From: Lachnospiraceae bacterium
GTDB taxonomy: Bacteria; Bacillota; Clostridia; Lachnospirales; Lachnospiraceae
DNA: 64,000 nt
Reading direction: 5' to 3'
NCBI GenBank assembly: GCA_028724245.1
Contig: JAQYDI010000167.1
Location: forward strand, 1 to 64,000
A model generated the notes under the pieces. It was not told the origin of the DNA. It worked only from the letters and a program-made list of their open reading frames with translations, and did not search any database. Below, piece after piece: positions 21,101-30,555 of the stretch (its first letter is position 1; every line of letters starts with the position of its first letter). The translations under genes and the position numbers were made by a program.

Positions 21101-21730
21101 ATGAAAAAAATCGGTATTATGGGAGGAACATTTAACCCCATTCATATTGGTCATCTGATGATCGCCCAGCGTGCCTATGAAGAATATCATCTGGATCAGA
21201 TTGTTTTTCTCCCCAATGGCAATCCGCCTCACAAGGCCGGGGACGATGTGCTGGATGCAGCTTGCCGTGCAGATATGGTTAAGCTGGCTATCAGATGCCA
21301 TCCGGAATTTGTTTTCTCGGATTTTGAAATCCAGAATCCCTGTTACTCCTATACTTCTGATACGCTTGCGCACTTTTGTGCTCTGGATCCGGAGGCTTCC
21401 TATTATTTTATTGTAGGAGCTGATTCCCTTGATTATATGGACAAGTGGCATGAACCGCAGGAGATTTTTTCCCGGGCAACGATTCTGGCGGCTGCCCGCG
21501 GCAATCTGGTTCTTGCAGATATGGAGCAGAAAATCAAGGAACTGGAACAGCACTTCCATGCTTCCATCAGACTTCTGCATCTGCCCAATGTGGCAATTTC
21601 CAGCAACTGGATCCGGCAAAATGTGCGCGACGGATATTCCGTTCATTATTATGTGACGGATGAAGTGGAAGCCTATATCAAGGAGCATAACCTGTATGTG
21701 GACTCTTCTGATCAGTCCGCAGGCCGCTGA
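21101..21730 (+). CDS. nadD: Nicotinate-nucleotide adenylyltransferase
   Basis: KIGIMGGTFNPIHIGHLMIAQRAYEEY ... AISSNWIRQNVRDG. Confidence 0.96.
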   Translation: MKKIGIMGGTFNPIHIGHLMIAQRAYEEYHLDQIVFLPNGNPPHKAGDDVLDAACRADMVKLAIRCHPEFVFSDFEIQNPCYSYTSDTLAHFCALDPEASYYFIVGADSLDYMDKWHEPQEIFSRATILAAARGNLVLADMEQKIKELEQHFHASIRLLHLPNVAISSNWIRQNVRDGYSVHYYVTDEVEAYIKEHNLYVDSSDQSAGR

Positions 21731-21771
21731 TTCGGCATACCTGCAGAATCTATTTCCGTGGAGGTACCAAT

Positions 21772-22359
21772 ATGGATGAGAGAATTCCCGAAATTCGAAA
21801 AAGACTTAAGAAAAAACTGACTCCCGAGCGATATGAACATTCATTAAGTGTTTCTTATACGGCAGCTGCACTGGCCATGCGGTATGGCTATGATCTTGAC
21901 CGGGCAGAGCTTGCAGGTCTTCTTCATGACTGCGCCAGACAGTATGAAAACCAGATAATCTATGAAAAATGTCTGAAAAAAGGGCTGAAAGTTACAGAAG
22001 ACGAAGAAAAAAACAAGGTGCTTCTTCATGCCAGATACGGCAGTTATCTGGCAGCGCACAAATACGGCGTTGACGATCCTGAAATTCTGTCAGCCATTGA
22101 ATTTCACACAACAGGACGGCCTGATATGTCAATGCTTGAAAAAATCCTTTATATTGCGGATTATATTGAACCAAGAAGATGTAAAGCAGCCAATCTGGAA
22201 TATATGCGCAGGCTTGCTTTCACAGATCTGGATGAAGCGCTGGTGGAAATTATGACCGGGATTCTGAAATATCTGGATGAAACAGGCGCTGCCATAGACA
22301 GTCAGACAAAAGAAGCATGCAGATTTTATGAGAGTTATCATAATCATGCGGAGATCTAA
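21772..22359 (+). CDS. yqeK: HD-domain protein, YqeK family
   Basis: LAGLLHDCARQYEN; HARYGSYLAAHKYGVDDPEILSAIEFHTTGRPDMSMLEKILYIADYIEP. Confidence 0.93.
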   Translation: MDERIPEIRKRLKKKLTPERYEHSLSVSYTAAALAMRYGYDLDRAELAGLLHDCARQYENQIIYEKCLKKGLKVTEDEEKNKVLLHARYGSYLAAHKYGVDDPEILSAIEFHTTGRPDMSMLEKILYIADYIEPRRCKAANLEYMRRLAFTDLDEALVEIMTGILKYLDETGAAIDSQTKEACRFYESYHNHAEI

Positions 22360-22493
22360 CTGACTTCCATGAAATTAAATGGATTTCTCACGATAACGAA
22401 ACAGTTAGCGGATTTTTACAGCAAACAACAGCAGGATGGCACTATCTCCGGGATTTCCGGATATGGTGTTGCAGACGAACAACGGAGGTGCCT

Positions 22494-22862
22494 ATGAGTA
22501 CAAGCAGAGATATGGTACAGACAGCATTCAGCGCACTTGATGAAAAGCTTGCAGCAGATATCAATGTAATCGATATCTCTCAGGTTTCAGTAGTAGCTGA
22601 TTACTTTATCATTGCAGCCGGCAACAATGTAAATCAGGTTCAGGCGATTGCAGATAATGTTATGGAAAAGATGGGCAGAGCAGGATATGATCTGCGTCAG
22701 GTAGAAGGCTATCAGAGTGCCCGTTGGATTCTCCTTGATTATCATGATGTAGTGATTCATGTATTCTATCAGGAAGACAGACGCTTCTATGATCTGGAAA
22801 GAATCTGGAGAGATGGAAAATTCATTGATACCAGTGAATTCCGACAGGAAAAAGAAGCTTAA
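22494..22862 (+). CDS. rsfS: Ribosome silencing factor RsfS
   Basis: VVADYFIIAAGNNVNQVQAIADNV; SARWILLDYHDVVIHVFYQEDRRFYDLERIW. Confidence 0.96.
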   Translation: MSTSRDMVQTAFSALDEKLAADINVIDISQVSVVADYFIIAAGNNVNQVQAIADNVMEKMGRAGYDLRQVEGYQSARWILLDYHDVVIHVFYQEDRRFYDLERIWRDGKFIDTSEFRQEKEA

Positions 22863-22872
22863 TCTGCTTAGA

Positions 22873-22929
22873 CAAAAAACGTCAGATAGCTGAATTCAAA
22901 TCGAATTCAAAAGTATCTGACGTTTTTTT
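22873..22929. terminator. Terminator between rsfS and lexA
   Basis: AAAAAACGTCAGATA ... TATCTGACGTTTTTTT, loop contains GAATTC twice. Confidence 0.85.
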
Positions 22930-22956
22930 ATTATATTTGGGAATCCTTATATGTTG

Positions 22957-23595
22957 TCAGTTGATGTTCATACGCATCAGACCGATTACTTTGCCTAAAA
23001 TAGAGACATCTGTATCGGAAGGAACAATGATGGGATCCATCGTGTCATTCTCCGGCTGCAGACGAATGCAGTCCTCTTCTCTGTAAAAACGCTTCACAGT
23101 AGCAGAATCATCCACAAGCGCTACAATAATCTCTCCGTTGGCTGCTGTCTCCTGCTGCTCGACGATAATCTGATCGCCGTTCAGAATACCGCAGTTGATC
23201 ATACTGTCGCCTTTTACGTTCAGAATAAAAAACTTATGATTGGACGCATTGGGCAGCATCTCACTGGGCATGGGAATGTAACTTTCAATATTCTCCGTAG
23301 CCAGAATGGGAATACCGGCAGCAACGGTACCGACAACCGGAATATTGACCATCTCCTTGCGGTTTAAGTTGAACTCATCATCAAGAATCTCAATTGCACG
23401 GGGCTTGGTGGGATCCTTGCGGATATAACCGTTCTTCTCCAGTGTCTCCAGATGAGAATGAACGGATGAAGTGGACTTCAGATGAACTGCTTCGCAAATA
23501 TCGCGTACAGCCGGCGGATAACCGCGGTTGATAATCTCAGACTTGATAAAATCAAGAATCTCCTGCTGCTTTGCTGAAATCTTGCCCTTTGCCAT
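22957..23595 (-). CDS. lexA: SOS repressor LexA
   Basis: Winged HTH N-terminus and S24 domain (GDSMINCGILNGDQIIVEQQETAANGEIIVALVDDSATVKRFYRE). Confidence 0.97.
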   Translation of the reverse strand: MAKGKISAKQQEILDFIKSEIINRGYPPAVRDICEAVHLKSTSSVHSHLETLEKNGYIRKDPTKPRAIEILDDEFNLNRKEMVNIPVVGTVAAGIPILATENIESYIPMPSEMLPNASNHKFFILNVKGDSMINCGILNGDQIIVEQQETAANGEIIVALVDDSATVKRFYREEDCIRLQPENDTMDPIIVPSDTDVSILGKVIGLMRMNIN

Positions 23596-23681
23596 ATAAT
23601 AACCTCCTTCTGATAACAGGTAGCTTTTGTATTAGTGTAACTGTATGTTGTTCTTCACAGCCACGTTTATTTAACTAAATC

Positions 23682-23813
23682 ATAACACATGTTCGAATAA
23701 AATGCAAGCAAAATAAAAAACAAATGTTCGTAAAAAGCTGTTGACAAACTTATGTTTGTATATTATAATGCAGTTACGAACGAAAAAGAACAGCTGTTCA
23801 CAACGTATGTTTG
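23682..23813. promoter_or_regulatory. Five LexA/SOS boxes in lexA / yneA-like intergenic region plus yneA-like promoter
   Basis: AACacatGTTCG (23682-23695), AACaaatGTTCG (23717-23730), CAAACttatGTTTG (23745-23758), GAACagctGTTC (23788-23799), AACgtatGTTTG (23800-23813); TTGACA 23741 - 17 bp - TATAAT 23764. Confidence 0.85.
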
Positions 23814-23862
23814 CTATATTTGTTTTTCAATGGGATACACGCAGATACATCAGGAGGATATT

Positions 23863-24420
23863 ATGAAAGAGAGATACGAAGGAAGAGCTGCATGCACTGC
23901 TGCAGAAAGAGGTTTATACAGTCCGATTTATGATGACATGCTGGAAAGAAGGTCATCCGGTTCTGCCGGAAACTGCACCCGCAGAAGCACTGACAGCAGA
24001 AGGGGGAGAAGTGCCGACTGTAGAAAAGCCGGAAGTACCGGCAGCAGAAAGAGCGTCAGGAAAATGGGTCTGTCCGGAACTGCCGGAGTCTATTGCAGGA
24101 AGAAACTCCTGATTCTGCTGGCAGCAGCTGTTGTTTTGACTTTTGTTTTTGGTGCCATCGGAGTTCACGCTGTACAGAAAGGCGTGGCCTGCAGTGATGA
24201 GGAACTGGCCTATAAAGTGATTACAGTTGAACGGGGGGATACTCTCTGGGACATTGCACAGGCCTGCTATCGTACTACAGATGATGATATCAGAACGTAT
24301 ATTAATAAGATCCGCGACATGAACCACATCCATGGAGACAACCTGAAAGAAGGACAGCTTCTTTTGATTTACTATGGAGCTCCCGAAGCAGAAGAAGCTC
24401 TGGAAGTTGCGGAAAAGTAA
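23863..24420 (+). CDS. LysM-domain protein, YneA-like SOS cell-division suppressor
   Basis: Basic N-terminus, one TM helix, LysM-like YKVITVERGDTLWDIAQACY...IRDMNHIHGDNLKEGQLLLI; divergent from lexA. Confidence 0.82.
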   Translation: MKERYEGRAACTAAERGLYSPIYDDMLERRSSGSAGNCTRRSTDSRRGRSADCRKAGSTGSRKSVRKMGLSGTAGVYCRKKLLILLAAAVVLTFVFGAIGVHAVQKGVACSDEELAYKVITVERGDTLWDIAQACYRTTDDDIRTYINKIRDMNHIHGDNLKEGQLLLIYYGAPEAEEALEVAEK

Positions 24421-24544
24421 AAACGGCTGTTATTGTACAGATTCAACAGAATTCCTGACTGAAATTCCTGATTAAGGACTTGCTTTTTTTACAAACTGTA
24501 CTAAAATAATTGTAGCCGTTCAAAGGTAAACAGAGTATCAGTTG

Positions 24545-24600
24545 GTTACTGTTCAGACTTCGGCCTCACAGCCTTCTCAGGCCAAAGTCTGAACAGTAAC
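24545..24600. repeat. Dispersed palindrome family copy 2 (best preserved)
   Basis: GTTACTGTTCAGACTTCGGCCT-(12 nt)-AGGCCAAAGTCTGAACAGTAAC, 21/22 arm match. Confidence 0.9.
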
Positions 24601-24619
24601 ATCAGTTTAAGGAGTTAGT

Positions 24620-25555
24620 ATGAAGCAATTGACAATTTCCGACAGGAATCTGATAGAATCTTTTTTAAAATCAACCGATTATGAAGGTTATAATTATAAT
24701 TTCAACTCTATGATGATGTGGAATCATATTTATCACATCCGTTACGAAGCCTGTGAACATTTTCTGGTCCTTCTCTACCAATATGAAGGCAGTTTTTTCT
24801 GGATGATGCCTCTCTGCAGTCCTGAGTATTATCAGCAGGCCATTGAGCGTATGCAGGAGATCAGCGAGCAGGAGGGAATACCTTTTGTTATATCCTATGT
24901 GGAAGAATCATTTAAGACATGGCTTGAGGAACAGTATGAAGGCCGTTTTTCTTTTTCATGCAGTCCCGATTATTCAGAATACATCTATTCCTGTGAGAGA
25001 AACAGGACACTGGCGGGAAGAAAGATGGTAAAACGTCGAAATCACTTCAATGCGTTTCTTCGTGAACATCCTGATTATGAATACAGAGATCTGAGTCAGG
25101 AGAATCTGGATGAAGTACGCGCCTGCCTGGCCAGATGGGAATGTACAAAAGAAACGGATGATACAGAGGAGGATCTTCGTTCTGAACACAGAGGAATCAT
25201 GGATATTCTGAAGAATTTTTCACGCCTTGATCTCAAAGGAGGATGCATTTACATTGACGGGCAGATGGAAGCATTTATTATCGGTTCGGCTCTTGGCGAT
25301 GCAGGTGTTGAGATTCATATTGAGAAAGCCAATGCGCAGATCAGAGGATTATACGTGGCTGTTTTGAAGGAATTTCTTTCTCATCATTTTCCTGATGCAG
25401 AGTGGATCAACCGGGAAGAGGACATGGGATATGAGAACCTGCGCAAAGCAAAGCAGCAGCTCCACCCGATCCGCATGATTGACAATTACAACTGCACAGA
25501 GATTCAGACCGATAAGAATGCAGGAAAATGCAGCTGCCGGGCGGTTGCTTCATGA
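24620..25555 (+). CDS. DUF2156 (phosphatidylglycerol lysyltransferase-like) domain protein
   Basis: RNRTLAGRKMVKRRNHFNAFLREHPDYEY ... EWINREEDMGYENLRKAKQQLHPIRMIDNY. Confidence 0.88.
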   Translation: MKQLTISDRNLIESFLKSTDYEGYNYNFNSMMMWNHIYHIRYEACEHFLVLLYQYEGSFFWMMPLCSPEYYQQAIERMQEISEQEGIPFVISYVEESFKTWLEEQYEGRFSFSCSPDYSEYIYSCERNRTLAGRKMVKRRNHFNAFLREHPDYEYRDLSQENLDEVRACLARWECTKETDDTEEDLRSEHRGIMDILKNFSRLDLKGGCIYIDGQMEAFIIGSALGDAGVEIHIEKANAQIRGLYVAVLKEFLSHHFPDAEWINREEDMGYENLRKAKQQLHPIRMIDNYNCTEIQTDKNAGKCSCRAVAS

Positions 25556-26463
25556 TATCTGCCGACGGTATGTTTTCTGTGAAGTTCAAACAATTAAACC
25601 AGAAGGAAAAACAGGATTCGCTTGCGCTGTATGAAGATTCATTTCCAGAAGACAGAGGAGCGTATGCTGCATATTATTATAAGTGGAAGTGTCGCGATAA
25701 TGAGATATTTGCGCTGATAGATTCCAGCAGGGAGTCCATCTGTGCCATGCTGCATCTGAATCCTTATCGCATCTGGATTACCACCGACAGTATGATTCTG
25801 CATTATATTGTTGCGGTAGCAACAGCACTGCCTTACAGAAGAAAAGGCTGTATGCGCCGGCTGATGCTGGAGGCATTTTTCTGGCTGTACAGCCGGGGTG
25901 AGCCTTTTACTTATCTGATGCCGGCAGATACCGCCTATTATGAGCCGTTCGGTTTTCGTGTGATTTATGACCAGAAGCCGGTTTCTTTTCCAACAGATCC
26001 GGAGAGAGCCAATGATTGGGCCAGAGAGCAATTTGATGTGGTTACGATGCGTGACGAAGCATACATGCAGTTTCTGGAAGAAGAACCCGGATCGAATAAT
26101 GTGTTGTCCACTGAATCTGTAGAAGTTGTATCTGATACAGGTGACGGAAACAGCTGGAAACCGCAGATTATGTGCAGGATTATCTATCTGCCCCGGCTGC
26201 TGACATGTCTTCGCGCTGATTGCCCGAGGACCATATATCTGCAGGTGCATGATCCACTGATTGAAGGTAATAATGGTCTGTACCGATGGTCAGTTGACAG
26301 GGAACACAGCTGTGTGACCCGAATACGGAGTGAAACGGAAGTTGATTATCTCGATATCAGCATAGAAGATCTGGCTGAGCAGCTGTTTGGCATTGCACCG
26401 CTGCATCCTTTGCTTTCCCATATAAGGGTATTGAACAGAATCTGTATTAATGAGGAAGTCTGA
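25552..26463 (+). CDS. GNAT family N-acetyltransferase (Eis-like)
   Basis: VATALPYRRKGCMRRLMLEAFFWLYSRGEPFTYLMPADTAYYEPFGFRVIYD; ATGA overlap with DUF2156 gene. Confidence 0.85.
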   Translation: MISADGMFSVKFKQLNQKEKQDSLALYEDSFPEDRGAYAAYYYKWKCRDNEIFALIDSSRESICAMLHLNPYRIWITTDSMILHYIVAVATALPYRRKGCMRRLMLEAFFWLYSRGEPFTYLMPADTAYYEPFGFRVIYDQKPVSFPTDPERANDWAREQFDVVTMRDEAYMQFLEEEPGSNNVLSTESVEVVSDTGDGNSWKPQIMCRIIYLPRLLTCLRADCPRTIYLQVHDPLIEGNNGLYRWSVDREHSCVTRIRSETEVDYLDISIEDLAEQLFGIAPLHPLLSHIRVLNRICINEEV

Positions 26464-26565
26464 TGGCAGGCTTCCTCTTTTTATACGTTTTATGGGGAAT
26501 AGAAAAATGGTTGATACGATCATAATTAGGTCGGAAATATCTGTTTAATTGTTTTGGGAAGCGTT

Positions 26566-27654
26566 TTATCTGTTTTCATCTGCCTCTTCCCGCGGTTCTT
26601 CTCTGCGCAGCCGTACTTTATTGCGGGCCTGGCGCCGTTTGTTATCTTCAATCGCGGCATAATGTTTCCGCGTGGTGTTAACATCAGAGTGGCCCAGTAC
26701 ATCTGCGACGAGATAGATATCGCCGGTTTCCTGATACAGCTGGGTTCCGTATGTACTCCGCAGTTTGTGGGGGGTGATATGTTTCAGTGCGGTAACAGAC
26801 TGGGTATATTTTTTTACCAGTTTTTCAACACTGCGTACACTGATACGTTTTCGCTGAAGAGAAAGGAAAAGCGCATCCTCATGTCCTTCACAGGGAAGGA
26901 TGGATGTTCGTTCATCCAGATAGTTCAGCAAAGCTTCTTCGACTTCATCGCCGAAATAAAGAATGACTTCCTTTCCTCCTTTTCTGTGAATCTTCAGACC
27001 GCCGTTTTTAAAATCGAGATCATTCAGATCGATTCCCACACATTCTGAAACACGAATACCGGTTCCAAGCAGCAGCGTCAGTATGGCCAGATCCCGGATT
27101 CGTGTTTTTTCATGAAAGTTTTTCTGCTGTTTTGTCAGATGGTCGCCCTGCTCTACGTGATCCAGTAAAAGAGCAATCTCGTCCGCGTCAAGACGGATGA
27201 TGGGTTTTTCATAATCCCGCGGCAGATCTATCAGAGCGGCGGGATTGTAGGTAATCACCTCGCGACGATAGAAATAATTATAAAAAGCTTTCAGAGAAGA
27301 AATTTTTCTCATGATTCCCCGGTTCTGATTCAGATGTTCCTCTTCATCTTTATGGTAATATTTCAGATATTCCATATATTGCTCCAGATCTGCAGGTTTC
27401 AGTCGTTCCAGATGTGACGGAGTCAGATTTTCCAGCCCGATCTGTGCAAATTCTTCATAATTTTCCATTAGATAATGAAAAAAGATTCTGAGATCGTATG
27501 CATATGCAATGCGGGTACGTGAAGAAGTTGTCTGTTCAATTCCGCGGAAAAAGTCCCGGACAAAAGGAGGGAGTTCTGAGATCAGCCGGCGCAGCCGGAC
27601 TGTATTTTCAATATCTACCTGTTCATGGTAGGGACGGTTTCTGGATTCTGCCAT
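26566..27654 (-). CDS. Tyrosine recombinase (Xer-type), intact catalytic set
   Basis: GTGIRVSE, HRKGGKE, TPHKLRSTYGT, LGHSDVNTTRKHY. Confidence 0.92.
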   Translation of the reverse strand: MAESRNRPYHEQVDIENTVRLRRLISELPPFVRDFFRGIEQTTSSRTRIAYAYDLRIFFHYLMENYEEFAQIGLENLTPSHLERLKPADLEQYMEYLKYYHKDEEEHLNQNRGIMRKISSLKAFYNYFYRREVITYNPAALIDLPRDYEKPIIRLDADEIALLLDHVEQGDHLTKQQKNFHEKTRIRDLAILTLLLGTGIRVSECVGIDLNDLDFKNGGLKIHRKGGKEVILYFGDEVEEALLNYLDERTSILPCEGHEDALFLSLQRKRISVRSVEKLVKKYTQSVTALKHITPHKLRSTYGTQLYQETGDIYLVADVLGHSDVNTTRKHYAAIEDNKRRQARNKVRLRREEPREEADENR

Positions 27655-27657
27655 GGA

Positions 27658-28413
27658 TCATTCCTTCTTTTTCCGCACCGGTTTGGGGCGCTCGATTTTT
27701 GTGGGCCAGCCTTTGATATTGCCGTTGCAGATTGCGGTAAACATGCGGTTTTTGCAGCCCGGATAACTCATATTCAACTGTCTCAGCAGGTTTTTGATTT
27801 CTTCCCGCTGGGTGTGCCCATCTGCCGGACAGGGATTTTTACATACGGGAAGGTTGGCGGTATGCATGAAACCGATAATATCTGCTTCGTTGATGTACAT
27901 CAGAGGACGGATTACAGTTACCTTTGTTCTGTCCAGATATGTTTTCGGGGAAAATGAATGGAAACGCCCCTCATAAATAAGAGAAAGCAGCATGGTTTCC
28001 ACAATATCGTCTTTGTGATGCGCATAAGCCACTTTATTGCACCCCAATTCCGCAGCCTTGTCATTAAAAGCCCCCTTCCGCAGGGTGGCGCAAAGCGAAC
28101 AGGGATTTTCCTCTTTGCGGATATCAAAAACAATGGTTTTAATATCTGTTTTCACAATGGTGTAGTGAACATCCAGTTCCTCACACAGCTTCTGAATCGG
28201 TTCCAGATGAAATCCCCCATATCCCAGATCAACCGTAATTGCTTCTATGTCAAACTTTTTCGGATAAAAACGGCGCAGTCCCTGCAGTGCATAAAGCAGT
28301 GTCAGACTGTCCTTTCCACCTGAAATGCCGATTGCAATGCGGTCGCCTTCCTCGATCATACCGTAATCATCTACAGCACGCCGTGTATAGCTCAATAATT
28401 GCTGAAGCTTCAT
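27658..28413 (-). CDS. TtcA/TtuA family tRNA 2-thiolation protein
   Basis: PP-loop IGISGGKDSLTLLYAL; CSLCATLRKGAFNDKA. Confidence 0.9.
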   Translation of the reverse strand: MKLQQLLSYTRRAVDDYGMIEEGDRIAIGISGGKDSLTLLYALQGLRRFYPKKFDIEAITVDLGYGGFHLEPIQKLCEELDVHYTIVKTDIKTIVFDIRKEENPCSLCATLRKGAFNDKAAELGCNKVAYAHHKDDIVETMLLSLIYEGRFHSFSPKTYLDRTKVTVIRPLMYINEADIIGFMHTANLPVCKNPCPADGHTQREEIKNLLRQLNMSYPGCKNRMFTAICNGNIKGWPTKIERPKPVRKKKE

Positions 28414-28526
28414 AAACAAATTCTCCTGTTGTAACATTATATTTAATCATTGAGCTTTATTTTACTATATCCGGCTGTGCAATGCAAGTTATGAATCGCG
28501 TATAACTTTCAAGTAAAGGATGAAGG

Positions 28527-28593
28527 TCTTACTGCTCGGACTTCATTCTGCCTCACAGTCTTCATTGTTTCAGGCAGAAGCCTGAACAGTTAC
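28527..28593. repeat. Dispersed palindrome family copy 3 (degenerate)
   Basis: CTTACTGCTCGGACTTC...CTGCCTcacagtc...AGGCAG-AAGCCTGAACAGTTAC. Confidence 0.65.
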
Positions 28594-28704
28594 ATTCAGC
28601 CCCTTTTTTATAATTTCTTTATAATTCCGATATCCGAATTTTATATTTTCTCCATCTGTTGTTCACGAAAAAGGACTATACTGTTTTTTATACGAAAATT
28701 GTCA

Positions 28705-28737
28705 GCTGTTCAGAGCCAGATAGATTTGAACAGTAAC
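28705..28737. repeat. Dispersed palindrome family copy 4 (short)
   Basis: GCTGTTCAgagccagatagattTGAACAGTAAC. Confidence 0.6.
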
Positions 28738-28767
28738 AAAATTGAAAGATTAAAGGTGGTTTTATAT

Positions 28768-30543
28768 ATGGGTAAAGTAATTGGTATTGATTTGGGGACA
28801 ACCAACAGCTGTGTGTCTGTTTTGGAGAATGGTACGCCGGTGATTATTCCCAATGCGGAGGGCGGCAGGACGACGCCTTCTGTTGTGGCGTTTACGAAAA
28901 AAGGGGAGCGTCTGGTAGGTGATGCGGCCAGGAGACAGGCGGCGGTGAATGCTGATCATACGGTTTCTTCCATAAAGAGGGAGATGGGTTCTGATTATCG
29001 GGTTTCCATTGATGGAAAGCGTTATTCTCCCCAGGAGATTTCTGCCATGATTCTGAGGAAGCTGAAAAAGGATGCAGAGGATTTTCTGGGTGAACCGGTT
29101 TCGGAAGCAGTTATTACAGTACCGGCCTATTTCAGTGATTCCCAGCGTCAGGCGACAAAGGATGCCGGGAGGATCGCAGGTCTGAAAGTTCTCCGGATTA
29201 TCAATGAACCGACATCGGCAGCGCTTGCCTATGGTCTTGATCATGGGGATTCTCAGAAGATTCTGGTCTATGATCTGGGCGGCGGTACGTTTGATGTATC
29301 TGTGATCGAGATCGGTGAGAATCTGATTGAGGTGCTGGCAACCTCCGGTGATAATCATCTGGGCGGAGATGATTTTGACAGCAGAGTGGTGGACTATCTG
29401 CTGCGCACATTCCGCGAACAGGAGAATATGGATCTGTCCAGAGATCCGTCAGCCATGCAGCGCCTGCGCGAGGCCGCTGAAAAAGCCAAGATGGAGCTTT
29501 CCACCATGGTGGAGACCAATGTGAATCTTCCGTTTATTGCAGTTGATAAAAAGGGAGAGGGAAAACATCTGGATATTACATTGTCCAGAGCCGTTTTTGA
29601 AGAAATGACGAAGGATCTTGTGGAACGTACGAGGATTCCGGTACAGAATGCCATGAGCGATGCAGGTCTTTCCATGAAAGATCTGGATAAAGTTCTTCTG
29701 GTGGGCGGTTCCACCAGAATTCCCGCTGTACAGCGCATGGTTAGACAACTGACAGGACAGGAGCCTGCCAAATCCCTGAATCCTGATGAATGTGTGGCAT
29801 TGGGAGCCGGTATTCAGGGAGGTAAGCTGGCATCGGAGCCCGGAAGCATTGTTCCCGGTTCTGCTGCTTCGGAACTGATTCTGATGGATGTTACGCCTTT
29901 ATCTCTTTCCATTGAAACCGTTGGAGGTGTCTGCACCACGGTTCTGGACCGGAACAGCACTATCCCTACCAGAAAAAGTCAGATTTTCACAACAGCAGCC
30001 AATTTCCAGACTAATGTGGAAATCAAGGTATATCAGGGAGAGCGTAAATTTGCCAGAGATAACAAGCTGATTGGAAATTTCAAGCTGAACGGAATCAAAA
30101 GAGCCATGGCAGGTGTTCCGCAGATTGAAGTTACCTTTGATATTGATGTAAACGGCATTTTAAAAGTATCGGCCAAAGATCTGGGAACCGGCAGACAGCA
30201 GGAGATTGTAATCACCTCCAGTTCCAACCTGTCGGAAGAAGAAATCGAGCAGGCGATCCGCAATACGCAGGAATATGAAGCAAGAGATGCCAAAGGATAC
30301 GGCAATTTTGAAACCTATACAGAAGCGGAACGCCTTCTGGCCAAAGTTCAGAATGCTCTGAATGACAAGGAGAAGAAGAAATCCCTCACCCGGGAGCAGA
30401 AAGCCGACATCAAGAAAAAGATGAGAGAAGTCCAGAAACAGGTATCCCGTATCAAGCCGGATAAAATTACAGATGAACAGGCTGAAAAGCTGAAGGAAGC
30501 CAGTGAAGAACTGGAACAGAGCGCATCGGTACTTTCCATATAA
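28768..30543 (+). CDS. Hsp70/DnaK paralogue without adjacent grpE/dnaJ
   Basis: [59 protein letters not shown]; short C-terminus ending [12 protein letters not shown]. Confidence 0.92.
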   Translation: MGKVIGIDLGTTNSCVSVLENGTPVIIPNAEGGRTTPSVVAFTKKGERLVGDAARRQAAVNADHTVSSIKREMGSDYRVSIDGKRYSPQEISAMILRKLKKDAEDFLGEPVSEAVITVPAYFSDSQRQATKDAGRIAGLKVLRIINEPTSAALAYGLDHGDSQKILVYDLGGGTFDVSVIEIGENLIEVLATSGDNHLGGDDFDSRVVDYLLRTFREQENMDLSRDPSAMQRLREAAEKAKMELSTMVETNVNLPFIAVDKKGEGKHLDITLSRAVFEEMTKDLVERTRIPVQNAMSDAGLSMKDLDKVLLVGGSTRIPAVQRMVRQLTGQEPAKSLNPDECVALGAGIQGGKLASEPGSIVPGSAASELILMDVTPLSLSIETVGGVCTTVLDRNSTIPTRKSQIFTTAANFQTNVEIKVYQGERKFARDNKLIGNFKLNGIKRAMAGVPQIEVTFDIDVNGILKVSAKDLGTGRQQEIVITSSSNLSEEEIEQAIRNTQEYEARDAKGYGNFETYTEAERLLAKVQNALNDKEKKKSLTREQKADIKKKMREVQKQVSRIKPDKITDEQAEKLKEASEELEQSASVLSI

Positions 30544-30555
30544 ATGCAGTCTGTT

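Noticed and set aside
22873-22929. Double GAATTC in the rsfS-lexA hairpin as a restriction-linked or regulatory repeat
   Set aside because: Most simply the loop of a bidirectional terminator between convergent genes.
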